Positions 35,815 through 44,605 of a DNA stretch of 64,000 bases are shown here, piece after piece. The notes beneath the pieces are model-generated. The model was not told where the DNA came from. It made no database searches and saw only the letters and a list, made by a program, of their open reading frames with translations. Where the stretch lies: NCBI RefSeq assembly GCF_001593005.1, contig NZ_LQZQ01000012.1:1-64000 (forward strand), in the 5' to 3' direction. Position 1 is the stretch's first letter. Each line of letters starts with the position of its first letter. A program made the position numbers and the translations under genes. The stretch comes from Roseivirga ehrenbergii (GTDB lineage: Bacteria > Bacteroidota > Bacteroidia > Cytophagales > Cyclobacteriaceae).

Positions 35815-37526
35815 AAATTTAGGGCTTCTTTTAGGGTTTCGATTCTAGTTTCTAAAAATTGCTTTGTTTCGTTAAAGTCAACGGCTGAGGCAAGGGGAGT
35901 GTTCACGCTGATGTAGAATTTAATTTTTGGTTCGGTACCAGAAGGTCTAGCCGAGATTTTAGTACCATCTTCTAAATAGAATTGTAGCACATTTGATTTT
36001 GGTTGGTCAATGACTTTTTCAGAACCGGAAACAAGGTCTTTTTCTACCAAGCTTTGGTAGTCCATGGTTTTAATTACTTTGCTTCCTGCTATTGTGGTTG
36101 GTGTTTTTTCACGCATATCCACCATCATTTGCTTGATTTCGTCTGCGCCCTTCATCCCTTTTTTGGTCATTGAAACCAGTGTTTCTAAGTAGAATCCGTT
36201 TTCAACATATACTTGTTTTAGAAGGTCGAAAACAGACATGCCTTGATCTTTGGCCCAAGCACACATTTCGGCAAGCATGGCACAAGAAGCAACAGCATCT
36301 TTGTCACGAACAAAATCGCTAATCATGTAGCCATAGCTTTCTTCGCCACCGCCAATGAACTCTTTTTTACCTTCTTCTTGTCTTATAAGTGCGGCAATGT
36401 ATTTAAAGCCTGTGAGCGTTTCAGGGCAGTCTACCTCAAATTTTTCTGCAATTCGAGCGAGCAAATCAGTGGTTACAATGGTTTTAATAATCATCTGATT
36501 ACCATTGATTTTTCCATTCTCTTTCCACTTTCTAAGCAAGTAGTAAATCAGAAGACTAGCAGCTTGATTTCCGTTCAGTAATTCAAACTCACCTTCATCG
36601 TTTTTAGCAGCCATCCCTACACGATCGGCATCGGGGTCGGTGGCCATTACAAGGTCGGCATCTAATTCCTTGGCTTTATTTAGTGCCAAAGTCATGGCTT
36701 CTCTTTCCTCAGGGTTTGGGTAAACTACGGTAGGGAAATCGCCATTGGGCTCGGCTTGCTCTTCCACTACAAATACGTTTTCAAAGCCTTTTCGCTTTAA
36801 TATTCCGGGCACCAATGTGATACCAGTTCCGTGAATAGGGGAGAACACAATTTTGAGATCTTTCTGATTTTTGATGGCTTCTGGTGCCAAGGTTAACTCC
36901 TCTATTGCATTGAGATACTTCTCATCTATTTCGCTACCAATTAATTCAATTTTACTGTCGTCTTTTTCAAATTTAACCGCTTCAATTCCAGCTATGGCCT
37001 CAACTTCGGCTATAATGTTTTTATCTTGAGGGGCAATTACTTGCGCACCATCGTCCCAGTAGGCTTTGTAGCCATTGTATTCTCTTGGGTTATGCGAAGC
37101 TGTGAGTACCACGCCACTTTTACAACCCAATTCTCTGATAGCAAATGAAAGCTCTGGCGTTGGACGAAGGCTCTCGAAAAGGTAAACGTGGATGCCATTG
37201 GCTGAGAAAACCGCAGCGGTAGTTTCTGCAAAGAATCGACTGTTATTACGGCTATCGTACGCTATGGCTACTTTTATAGCTTCATTCGGGAAGGTTTTGA
37301 TCAAGTAATTGGCTAAACCTTGAGTAGCCATTCCAATAGTGTATTTGTTGATTCTGTTAGAACCAACTCCCATAATTCCCCTTAAACCTCCTGTGCCAAA
37401 TTCTAGATCCTTATAAAAAGCTTCGTTCAATTCTTCAGCAGAAAGCGAACGAATGGCCGCTTTGCTGGCTTCGTCAATGCTACTATTTAACCAAGTATTT
37501 ACCTTGTCTTGAATGTTGGTTGTCAT
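35811..37526 (-). CDS. Phosphohexomutase (phosphoglucomutase/phosphomannomutase family)
   Basis: 571 residues, the long PgcA/PGM2-like form. The catalytic phosphoserine loop is TASHNPREYNGYKAYW, the Mg2+ loop DPDADRVGMA, the sugar-binding loop GGGEESYGY and the phosphate-binding loop RPSGTEPKIKFY. It interconverts hexose 1- and 6-phosphates. It could also act on pentose or glucosamine phosphates. It supplies precursors for envelope polymers and is coupled to murB through the DinB-like gene. The ATG at 37526 is the clear start. Confidence 0.92.
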   Translation of the reverse strand: MTTNIQDKVNTWLNSSIDEASKAAIRSLSAEELNEAFYKDLEFGTGGLRGIMGVGSNRINKYTIGMATQGLANYLIKTFPNEAIKVAIAYDSRNNSRFFAETTAAVFSANGIHVYLFESLRPTPELSFAIRELGCKSGVVLTASHNPREYNGYKAYWDDGAQVIAPQDKNIIAEVEAIAGIEAVKFEKDDSKIELIGSEIDEKYLNAIEELTLAPEAIKNQKDLKIVFSPIHGTGITLVPGILKRKGFENVFVVEEQAEPNGDFPTVVYPNPEEREAMTLALNKAKELDADLVMATDPDADRVGMAAKNDEGEFELLNGNQAASLLIYYLLRKWKENGKINGNQMIIKTIVTTDLLARIAEKFEVDCPETLTGFKYIAALIRQEEGKKEFIGGGEESYGYMISDFVRDKDAVASCAMLAEMCAWAKDQGMSVFDLLKQVYVENGFYLETLVSMTKKGMKGADEIKQMMVDMREKTPTTIAGSKVIKTMDYQSLVEKDLVSGSEKVIDQPKSNVLQFYLEDGTKISARPSGTEPKIKFYISVNTPLASAVDFNETKQFLETRIETLKEALNL

Positions 37527-37696
37527 AATTAATTAAGGTGAGATGTAATAGTATGGTACTAAGAAATACGTTGGGTAAAGTTAGGTTTTCTACTTGCTTT
37601 TAAAAAGGAAATTGACCTCTAGTAAACCTTTTTCTGTTATGCCTTGCATGTTTTAATTGAACTTGCATTCTTTGTGCTACGCCTAGTATTTAGAAT

Positions 37697-38119
37697 ATGA
37701 ATGTAGAGAAACTGAATGATGATTTTGCTGCCATTGCAGAGAAAATCAATGAGTTGGACGACATGGATTATAGTGATGAACGCTACGATGACTTGGAGGA
37801 AGAGCTCCACGACCTAGAAGATGCGTTTATTGAAGAGTTCGGTTCTGAACTTGAAGAAGCCATTGCTTTAGTGCACGATGAATTTTGCCCTGATAATGAT
37901 GTGCTTCTGCCTATCGCCTATTTTGCAAAAAACTATATCCGTTTGCAACGTGACAAAGAGGGTAAATATGGATATGATGTTGAATTTGGTGAAGGAGTGC
38001 CAGTAGAGGTAGACGATTTCCCTAACCAAGAAGTGAAATTGGTATTAGTGCCAGGCCCAACCCGTTTATTGGTAACCGTTGGTGAAAATGCTAAACAAGA
38101 AGCTTGGAGAGCTAAGTAA
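37697..38119 (+). CDS. Conserved hypothetical acidic protein
   Basis: 140 residues, soluble, strongly acidic. An N-terminal helical half rich in Asp and Glu (DDLEEELHDLEDAFIEEF) is followed by a beta-rich half (NQEVKLVLVPGPTRLLVTVG). I do not recognise a named family. It is divergent from the phosphohexomutase gene across 170 bp without a clear consensus promoter, and a strong terminator follows, so it is probably a single-gene unit. Confidence 0.7.
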   Translation: MNVEKLNDDFAAIAEKINELDDMDYSDERYDDLEEELHDLEDAFIEEFGSELEEAIALVHDEFCPDNDVLLPIAYFAKNYIRLQRDKEGKYGYDVEFGEGVPVEVDDFPNQEVKLVLVPGPTRLLVTVGENAKQEAWRAK

Positions 38120-38137
38120 TTAGTCTCTTTTAAATAG

Positions 38138-38173
38138 AACTAAAAAAGTCTGGCAAGCCAGACTTTTTTAGTT
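38138..38173. terminator. Strong bidirectional terminator
   Basis: A perfect 17-bp stem, AACTAAAAAAGTCTGGC (38138-38154) with GCCAGACTTTTTTAGTT (38157-38173), around an AA loop, lies between the convergent hypothetical gene and the SerB-SerA fusion gene. Confidence 0.9.
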
Positions 38174-38187
38174 TGTAGTTCATCCGT

Positions 38188-40092
38188 TTAATAGAGCATT
38201 CTGAATTTTATGGTGTGCTCAATCTTTTTCATGGCTTTGCTGAGTTCTTTGCCATACTGTTTGTTAATGTCGGTAATTACGTAACCTATGGTTTCGTTGG
38301 TTTTTAAGTGCTGACCTACAATGTTGGCTTCAAATTCGGCCAAAGTATTATTGATTTTAGCCAACACTCCAGGCCTGTTTTTATGGATGTGAATAAGTCT
38401 ATGCGCATCTTTCAGTGGAGGTAAGGTTATGTTCGGAAAGTTGACACTGTTTTCTGTATTTCCAGTATTGATGTAGTCCATGATTTTACGCGGCACAAAA
38501 TCAGCAATGTTCTCTTGAGCTTCCAAAGTGCTTCCGCCAATATGTGGGGTAAGAATGGTGTTGGGTAAACCCATGAGTTCCGAAGTAAAAGGATCGTTGT
38601 TGCTTTTAGGTTCTTCTGGAAAAACGTCAACTCCTGCGCCAATTACTTTGCCACTCAAAATGGCTTCTTTCAATGCAAGAATATCAACCACTGGGCCACG
38701 GGCCAAGTTCAAGAAAATAACGCCATCCTTCATCATCTGAAAATGCTCTCTTAGAAAGAAGTTTCCGTTCTCTGGTCGGCCATCAATGTGCAAAGAGACC
38801 ACATCTGCAATGGATAGTAATTCTTCTATGGTATCACACTTTGTGGCGTTACCTAGCGCTAGCTTTTCAACTAAATCGTAGTAATAAACATCCATACCAA
38901 GGTTTTCGGCCAAAACAGAAAGTTGTGCGCCAATACTTCCGTAACCAATAATACCCAATTTTTTTCCTCGAATTTCGAAGCTATTTTTAGCTGTTTTAGA
39001 CCAAATGCCTTGGTGCATATCTCTGTTCTTGTCAGAGATACCACGCATCAGGCTAATCATTTCGGCTATGGCCAATTCTACTACCGAGCGTGTATTGCTA
39101 AAAGGAGCATTGAAAACAGGGATTCCAGCTTCTAGCGCTGTCCCAGTGTCAATTTGGTTGGTGCCAATACAAAAAGCACCCATGGCCATCAATTTATCGG
39201 CTTCTCTAATTACTTTGGCTGTTACTTGTGTTTTGGACCTCAAGCCTAAAACATGAATGCCTTTAATTTTCTCGCAAAGCTCATCTTCATCTAAACCTGC
39301 AGGGTAGCTTTCAACACTAAAGCCTTCTTCTTTTAATTTGGCCAGCGCATTGGGGTGAACGCTTTCCAACAAAAGCATTTTGATTCGGTTTTTGGGGTAG
39401 GATAAGGCTCCGCTCATTTTCTTGTGGTATAAAATTTCGTCAAAACTTGGGGCAATGTGATCGGCATGTTTCTTTACGGGTTCGCGTTCTACATTTTCGG
39501 TATAAGCATAAAAGTTATTGGCCATTCCGGCTTTACGCACCTCGTAATCGGTGTAACCATCGCCAATCATATTGATTTGACCTTTTAATTTTAACGCTTC
39601 AATCTGCTTTACTTTTCCTCCATTTATGGAAAGAACATTGTTGCGGTTAAGGTCGATAATGTTGCCATCTTCATCAAAAACCATATCGTTGGCAAAAACA
39701 TGATCGGCTTTAATGCCAAACTTGGTTACTACAGGCACTATAAACTCTTTGAAGCCATTCGAAATAATAAAAGTGTTTTCAGGATGCTCGTTAAAGAAAA
39801 CACTATTTCTTTCAATAGACTTTGATACCAGTTTCGATAGACGGGAGATTAACTCTGGAAGGTGTGCTTTATTGCCGTTTAATAACTGAATGCGAGCAAT
39901 GAGTGATTCACGTAATGACATTTCCCCAGCCATTCCTAAGTCGGTAATGTCTTTAATTTTCTGTAATCGAGCATTCCTTTCGGGGTGGTTTGAAAGCGAA
40001 ATTTCCCCTAAAATATCAAGTGCTTCTACTTGAGTGAAAGTACTATCAAAATCAATTACAAAATATTGTTTTTCTTCCTCTTCGACCTTCAT
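38188..40092 (-). CDS. serA: SerB-SerA fusion: phosphoserine-phosphatase-like HAD domain plus D-3-phosphoglycerate dehydrogenase with ACT domain
   Basis: 634 residues. Residues 1 to ~225 are a HAD phosphatase of the SerB type (motif I VIDFDSTFT, motif III Lys in GGKVKQ, motif IV MIGDGYTDYE). Residues ~235-545 are D-3-phosphoglycerate dehydrogenase (catalytic Arg in LGLRSKTQV, NAD loop IIGYGSIGAQ, catalytic His in TPHIGGST). Residues ~560-634 form an ACT domain (IHKNRPGVLAKINNTLAEFE), the serine-feedback site in SerA. The fusion joins the first and last steps of serine synthesis; serC is not in the window. If the HAD part is active the protein is bifunctional. The gene starts two bases after the stop of the small membrane protein gene. 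Confidence 0.9.
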   Translation of the reverse strand: MKVEEEEKQYFVIDFDSTFTQVEALDILGEISLSNHPERNARLQKIKDITDLGMAGEMSLRESLIARIQLLNGNKAHLPELISRLSKLVSKSIERNSVFFNEHPENTFIISNGFKEFIVPVVTKFGIKADHVFANDMVFDEDGNIIDLNRNNVLSINGGKVKQIEALKLKGQINMIGDGYTDYEVRKAGMANNFYAYTENVEREPVKKHADHIAPSFDEILYHKKMSGALSYPKNRIKMLLLESVHPNALAKLKEEGFSVESYPAGLDEDELCEKIKGIHVLGLRSKTQVTAKVIREADKLMAMGAFCIGTNQIDTGTALEAGIPVFNAPFSNTRSVVELAIAEMISLMRGISDKNRDMHQGIWSKTAKNSFEIRGKKLGIIGYGSIGAQLSVLAENLGMDVYYYDLVEKLALGNATKCDTIEELLSIADVVSLHIDGRPENGNFFLREHFQMMKDGVIFLNLARGPVVDILALKEAILSGKVIGAGVDVFPEEPKSNNDPFTSELMGLPNTILTPHIGGSTLEAQENIADFVPRKIMDYINTGNTENSVNFPNITLPPLKDAHRLIHIHKNRPGVLAKINNTLAEFEANIVGQHLKTNETIGYVITDINKQYGKELSKAMKKIEHTIKFRMLY

Positions 40093-40093
40093 T

Positions 40094-40450
40094 CTATTTT
40101 TTGCCTGAGATTAATTGTTTGCATTGGTTACCAAAAACACCAGCCACCCCTGCTGCAATTCCCCCGACAACTCCCGTAATCAGAAATAGCAAAAAGGTAT
40201 TTCCTTCCAATGGTAATAGTACCGCTATTTTCTTGGTCATGGTGAAATCGTTGGGTTGCGCCAGAAACCATGCGTTCACGACCCAAAGTAAGGCGATTGC
40301 CAAGAAGGGAACAAAGAAAGACGAAGCCTTTTTTAGGCCTATAATGGCACCCATAACAAAGCTAGCGATCATCACTGACCACCAAGGGAGAAACAAACCT
40401 AAAAGAAAGGCGATAACTATATTTAGAATAATATTGATGAACGTTTTCAT
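40094..40450 (-). CDS. Small membrane protein of unknown function
   Basis: 118 residues with four predicted membrane helices (about 5-22, 25-45, 48-66, 85-108) and short charged loops. I do not recognise a family. It shares one base with the stop of the penicillin acylase gene upstream and is followed after one base by the SerB-SerA fusion gene, so the three are probably one transcript. Confidence 0.65.
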   Translation of the reverse strand: MKTFINIILNIVIAFLLGLFLPWWSVMIASFVMGAIIGLKKASSFFVPFLAIALLWVVNAWFLAQPNDFTMTKKIAVLLPLEGNTFLLFLITGVVGGIAAGVAGVFGNQCKQLISGKK

Positions 40451-42876
40451 TACTTGGCTGGGCTTAGGTTTTGAGAAAAAATGATACGGTCTGAAGTTTG
40501 GTCAACGGACTTTATAAACAAGAGAGGAATATACTCTCCAGCTGCCCAACGATCAATCATATTGTCATAGAATTTGCTACCCGGGTTTCCTGATTGGCCT
40601 CCAGGGTAAATTCCAAAGGCATTGGGCTCGTTGCCTAATTCAACAATCATTCTCCAAGAAGGGCCATGATTTTCGCTAGTGGCATTTACAATGCCTGAAT
40701 TTCCTCCAATAGGTAAATCAAACCTTGAAAAGGCGGGTTGCGCCTGTAGCAAATGCCCAACAAAAGTACCTTTATAATCCACCCATTTTAGGGACTTTCC
40801 TGTTCTAGATTGCCAAACGGTTAGGTCTTGCACGGCATCTCTAAACGACTGAAAATAAAGGTCTTTGGCAGTTTCTATTTCTGGCGTTTCCTTCCTGTCA
40901 AACCAAGGGTGATTCGGCTGATTTTTTAGTAACCATATGGTTTGGTAATCGCTTGGGCGGTTGATAGCGACATCGAGGTTATACAGTTCGTCCCAAGTTA
41001 TTCGGTATAAATTATCCCACCATTTCTCCCAAACCGAAGCGCCCTCAGCGTCTATGTTATTGTTGAAATCCCAATCCTCTATTGTAGAGAGCATTTGTTC
41101 TTCATTAGCAGTAAGCGAGTTTCTGTCCATGCTATCGAGCATAGTTGGGATTAACTCTGCTGCTTTTAAGTTGAAGTTATTGGCTTGTAAGTCTTTAAAA
41201 TCTTGAATATCGAATTTCTCCTTACTTCTGAAAAAGTTGTTGATCACACGGTTACGATAGGTTTCATAACCATCATCATATACATAATAAGGATACTTTT
41301 CATCTGTGGGGTGTTGGTTGGCGGAGCTTACAAAACCTCTCTCTGGGTTTTTTACATGAGCATTTTGGTTTTGAGGAATAAATCCTTGCCATTCGTATCT
41401 AGAATCAGCGCCATCCATTAGAAATTTGCCTTGTTCTGGCCATTTATTGGCCAATTCTCCCTGAATCCAGAGGGCAACATCTCCTTCGCGTGAAGCGAAA
41501 ACAAAGTTTTGCGCTGGTGCAGTAAAATGTTTTAATGCTGCCGCATATTCATCGTAGTTCTTGGCCTTATTTAAATCCAGAAAAGTCTGTTGGTTATTGT
41601 TAGGCAAATGGCCCGTCCATTTCATGGCGTAACCCACTTTTTCTCCATTTCCTTTATGGGTGTGGTCATAGGTTACAGGGCCATAGTGGGTGTAAATTAC
41701 GGTGTCGTACACTGTAGGCTTGCCTTTTACTTTAATTTCCTCTATTACTTCAGTAGTGGCTTTCCACTCGTTATCATATTTATAAGCTTTTCTGTTTTCG
41801 TCCTGAAATTCAATTTTATACCAATCTTTTACATCACGGGTGGCGTTGGTTACGCCCCAAGCTATGTTTTGGTTGAAACCAATAATGATTCCCATCGCGC
41901 CAGGAAGTGTAGCTCCAAAGGTGTTTTTCTCAGGAGTGGCCAATTGCATTACATACCAGATCGAAGGCAAGTTGAGTTGTAAATGCGGGTCATTGGCTAA
42001 AATTGGATTGCCAGAAACAGATTTGGATGGCGCTATAGCCCAGTTGTTACTTCCGTTGTGAGGGTTGGGTTTGTCCATGGTTTCTTTAATAAAATCACTA
42101 GGAAAATCAACATCGGGCTTTTCAATATTTTGAACTTCAAAGCTACTCCAATCTCTTTCTTGAGGAATTACAGGGTCTTGATCCTTATAAAAGTCAGGGA
42201 AAAGCAGATCGAAGGTTTCTTTTCCGAAGAGCTTGACAAAATTGGTGTTTTCTAAATCAACATCGCGCCCAGCCAACATATCCGTCATGTACATCAGTAG
42301 AAGGGCAGTTTTCTTGGTCGTCCAAGGTTCGGGCTGATAATCGAGTATTTTGTATTCCACTGGAAGTTCTCCTACAGTTAAACTTTCGATGTATGCATTG
42401 ATTCCGTCTCGGTAAGCTTCAAGTAGTTTCACCTCCTCTGGATGCTTCATCATTTCCTTTAAAGCATTATCAGCTCCAAAGCCCATTCCTTTTCTGCGTT
42501 GGCCTCGGTCGTATTCAATGGCCGCTTCGCCTACTATTTCTGAAAGTCTACCGCCCGAAGCAAAGGTCTGGAATTCAAGTTGCCACAGTCGGTGTTGAGC
42601 CGTGATGTAACCTTGAGCTCTGTACAAATCTTCATCATTTTGAGCAAATACATGGGGAATCAGAGATTCATCATAATGCACAGTTACAGGGCTTTTCAGT
42701 CCAGGAATTTCTAAAACTTCTTTTGCCACATCAGACTCAGTGACTTCGTTTTTCCAGAAACCTTGGTTCGGGCTTAGGAATTTCCCCATCGGGGGGATAT
42801 CTCCAAACTTGGTGTTTAGTCCGTAAAAAATGCCAAGGGTAAAAAGTAGGCTGACCAAAAACTTAACTGACTTCAT
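40450..42876 (-). CDS. Penicillin acylase family protein (Ntn hydrolase)
   Basis: 808 residues from ATG 42876, which places a signal peptide/anchor first (MKSVKFLVSLLFTLGIFYGL); the frame is open to 42939 but the extra residues spoil that signal. The layout is a penicillin G/aculeacin acylase-type precursor: alpha chain with AQNDEDLYRAQGYITAQHR, then the autocleavage site HNG-SNNWAIAP, where the Ser after Gly is the N-terminal nucleophile of the beta chain, then NDPHLQLNLPSIWY. The C-terminal QSGNPGSKFYDNMID is also conserved. The substrate is an amide: beta-lactam side chains in classical members, acyl-homoserine lactones or N-acyl amino acids in others. It is periplasmic. Confidence 0.9.
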   Translation of the reverse strand: MKSVKFLVSLLFTLGIFYGLNTKFGDIPPMGKFLSPNQGFWKNEVTESDVAKEVLEIPGLKSPVTVHYDESLIPHVFAQNDEDLYRAQGYITAQHRLWQLEFQTFASGGRLSEIVGEAAIEYDRGQRRKGMGFGADNALKEMMKHPEEVKLLEAYRDGINAYIESLTVGELPVEYKILDYQPEPWTTKKTALLLMYMTDMLAGRDVDLENTNFVKLFGKETFDLLFPDFYKDQDPVIPQERDWSSFEVQNIEKPDVDFPSDFIKETMDKPNPHNGSNNWAIAPSKSVSGNPILANDPHLQLNLPSIWYVMQLATPEKNTFGATLPGAMGIIIGFNQNIAWGVTNATRDVKDWYKIEFQDENRKAYKYDNEWKATTEVIEEIKVKGKPTVYDTVIYTHYGPVTYDHTHKGNGEKVGYAMKWTGHLPNNNQQTFLDLNKAKNYDEYAAALKHFTAPAQNFVFASREGDVALWIQGELANKWPEQGKFLMDGADSRYEWQGFIPQNQNAHVKNPERGFVSSANQHPTDEKYPYYVYDDGYETYRNRVINNFFRSKEKFDIQDFKDLQANNFNLKAAELIPTMLDSMDRNSLTANEEQMLSTIEDWDFNNNIDAEGASVWEKWWDNLYRITWDELYNLDVAINRPSDYQTIWLLKNQPNHPWFDRKETPEIETAKDLYFQSFRDAVQDLTVWQSRTGKSLKWVDYKGTFVGHLLQAQPAFSRFDLPIGGNSGIVNATSENHGPSWRMIVELGNEPNAFGIYPGGQSGNPGSKFYDNMIDRWAAGEYIPLLFIKSVDQTSDRIIFSQNLSPAK

Positions 42877-42958
42877 AAAGTAGCGAATTGATGTAGACTT
42901 TAAATATAGTAGCCTGAACCCGATTAATAAAATAGCCATAAATTAATTATAGCTGAAC

Positions 42959-43040
42959 AACCCTCCAAAAGTTGGCGCTATATTCTCATTGAAAAACAAA
43001 TGAGTTCATCTGTATTATGAATAAGAACTTTTGGAGGGTT
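42959..43040 (+). repeat. 15-bp perfect inverted repeat enclosing two smaller hairpins in the penicillin acylase/kdsC spacer
   Basis: AACCCTCCAAAAGTT (42959-42973) and AACTTTTGGAGGGTT (43026-43040) are perfect inverted repeats. Between them lie CTCATT/AATGAG (42985-42990 with 42999-43004) and TTCAT/ATGAA (43005-43009 with 43017-43021, 7-nt loop). As RNA this would fold as an outer stem with two branches. The plus-strand side is followed by TT AACTATAC. It sits in the 243-bp divergent spacer 42877-43119, 80 bp before kdsC. The remainder of that spacer shows no other feature I can support. Confidence 0.7.
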
Positions 43041-43106
43041 TTAACTATACGGTTCTTGCTGTATTTAAAGTCGAGTTCAGGTTAGTAGTTAATGTTGGAT
43101 TCAGAA

Positions 43107-43112
43107 GAGGAG
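43107..43112 (+). promoter_or_regulatory. Shine-Dalgarno that decides the kdsC start
   Basis: GAGGAG lies 7 nt before the ATG at 43120. The alternative ATG at 43165 has no such site, so the longer N-terminus is preferred. Confidence 0.6.
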
Positions 43113-43119
43113 TAGTGCT

Positions 43120-43749
43120 ATGGTTTTAAAGTGTTTTTATGACTTTATTCAAAATCGAAGCATTATGTCAGGCAAAAAAAACCTTCTACATTTGTCTAAA
43201 CCTAAAGCTGTGAGAATACCCACCGAAATTGCCGAAAAAGCTAAAAAGATAAAAGCCATTATATTTGATGTGGATGGCGTACTTACCGATGGCCGTATCA
43301 TTTACAATAATGAGGGCATGGAGTCTAAGGAATTCAATGTGAAAGACGGTCAAATTATCCAACATCTAAAACTTCACGAAATCTTAACAGGCGTTATCAC
43401 TGGGCGCGATTCTCAAGTGGTGCGTAACCGTTGTAACGAATTGAAATTTGATTTCCATTACCACGGGGTGAAAAGAAAAGGGGAGAAGTTTGAAGATATC
43501 TTGATGGAATTCGGCTTAAATGCAGATGAAGTGGCCTTTATCGGGGATGATATTATCGACCTTCCTGTGCTGACACAGTGTGGGTTAGCTGCCACACCAG
43601 CAGATGGGCACTACAAAGTGAAAGAACACGTTGATTTGGTGCTTCAAGCCAAAGGAGGAGAAGGAGCACTACGAGAACTGGCCGATTTGGTTTTAGAGTC
43701 TCAAGGTTTTTATGAGTTAATTATTGAAAGACAGTTAAGAAATGAATAA
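43120..43749 (+). CDS. kdsC: 3-deoxy-D-manno-octulosonate 8-phosphate phosphatase
   Basis: 209 residues. A HAD class C0 (capless) phosphatase: motif I IIFDVDGVLTDG (D50, D52), then VKDGQIIQHLKL, motif II TGVITGRDS and motif IV FIGDDIIDLPVL, as in KdsC tetramers. It hydrolyses Kdo8P to Kdo and phosphate, step three of Kdo synthesis. An N-terminal extension of ~40 residues precedes the domain; part of it depends on choosing the ATG with the Shine-Dalgarno. It overlaps kdsA by 8 bp, which supports the assignment over related YrbI/NeuA-linked phosphatases. Confidence 0.92.
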   Translation: MVLKCFYDFIQNRSIMSGKKNLLHLSKPKAVRIPTEIAEKAKKIKAIIFDVDGVLTDGRIIYNNEGMESKEFNVKDGQIIQHLKLHEILTGVITGRDSQVVRNRCNELKFDFHYHGVKRKGEKFEDILMEFGLNADEVAFIGDDIIDLPVLTQCGLAATPADGHYKVKEHVDLVLQAKGGEGALRELADLVLESQGFYELIIERQLRNE

Positions 43750-44587
43750 GTTTGAAGAAGGTTTTCGCTTAAGTGATAATGTAGAAGTTGGGAATGGCAA
43801 GATGGTGTTGTTCTCAGGGCCATGCGCAGTTGAAAGTTATGATATTTGTGCACAAATTGCGGAGACCTTAATAGCAATTTGTTCTGAACTGGATATCCAG
43901 TACGTATTCAAAGCTTCATTTGATAAGGCCAATAGAACTTCTGTTGATTCATTTAGATCAGTAGGGTTCGAAGGGGCTTTAGACGTACTAGCAAGAATCA
44001 AAGCAAATTACCACGTACCAATTGTGACTGATATTCACGAATCATATCAAGCTTCTCCTGTGAGTGAAGTGGCGGACGCGTTGCAAATTCCGGCTTATCT
44101 GTGTAGACAAACCGACCTATTGGTAGCGGCTGGGAATACAGGTAAAACCGTCAAAATAAAGCGAGGCCAGTTTATGGCTGCAGAAGATATGGAATACGCT
44201 GTGAACAAGGTGAAATCTACTGGTAATGAGAAGGTTTGCCTTACCGAACGAGGCGTTTCATTTGGCTATCATAACCTTGTAGTCGATATGCGTTCACTAC
44301 CTGTTATGCGTCAATTTGCGCCCGTTATTTTTGATGTTACCCACAGTGTTCAACAGCCTGGAGGAATGAATGGGAAATCGGGTGGTCAAAGAGAGTTTGC
44401 TCCCTATTTAGCCCGTGCTGCCGCAGCCACAGGTGTAGACGGCTTCTTTATAGAAACCCACCCTGATCCATCAAAAGCTTTGAGTGATGGGCCGAATTTA
44501 ATCCCTCTAGATAAAATGAAAGGCTTTATGGAAATGCTCAAAACTGGTTTTGAGTACGGTAACAGTTTTAATAATACCATTCTATAA
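43742..44587 (+). CDS. kdsA: 3-deoxy-8-phosphooctulonate synthase
   Basis: 281 residues, normal for KdsA, a TIM-barrel enzyme condensing PEP with arabinose 5-phosphate to Kdo8P. Signatures: SGPCAVES near residue 25, FKASFDKANRTS, LCRQTDLLVAAG, and the C-terminal ETHPDPSKALSDGPN. The 8-bp overlap with kdsC makes one translational unit. It heads the plus-strand polysaccharide locus, so the Kdo may feed a lipid-anchored linker or LPS core. Confidence 0.96.
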   Translation: MNKFEEGFRLSDNVEVGNGKMVLFSGPCAVESYDICAQIAETLIAICSELDIQYVFKASFDKANRTSVDSFRSVGFEGALDVLARIKANYHVPIVTDIHESYQASPVSEVADALQIPAYLCRQTDLLVAAGNTGKTVKIKRGQFMAAEDMEYAVNKVKSTGNEKVCLTERGVSFGYHNLVVDMRSLPVMRQFAPVIFDVTHSVQQPGGMNGKSGGQREFAPYLARAAAATGVDGFFIETHPDPSKALSDGPNLIPLDKMKGFMEMLKTGFEYGNSFNNTIL

Positions 44588-44605
44588 ATTGAATAAGCTG
44601 AACAA

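Noticed and set aside
41203-42255. Plus-strand ORFs opposite the penicillin acylase gene
   Set aside because: They are short, overlapping and in different frames, opposite a well-supported enzyme.
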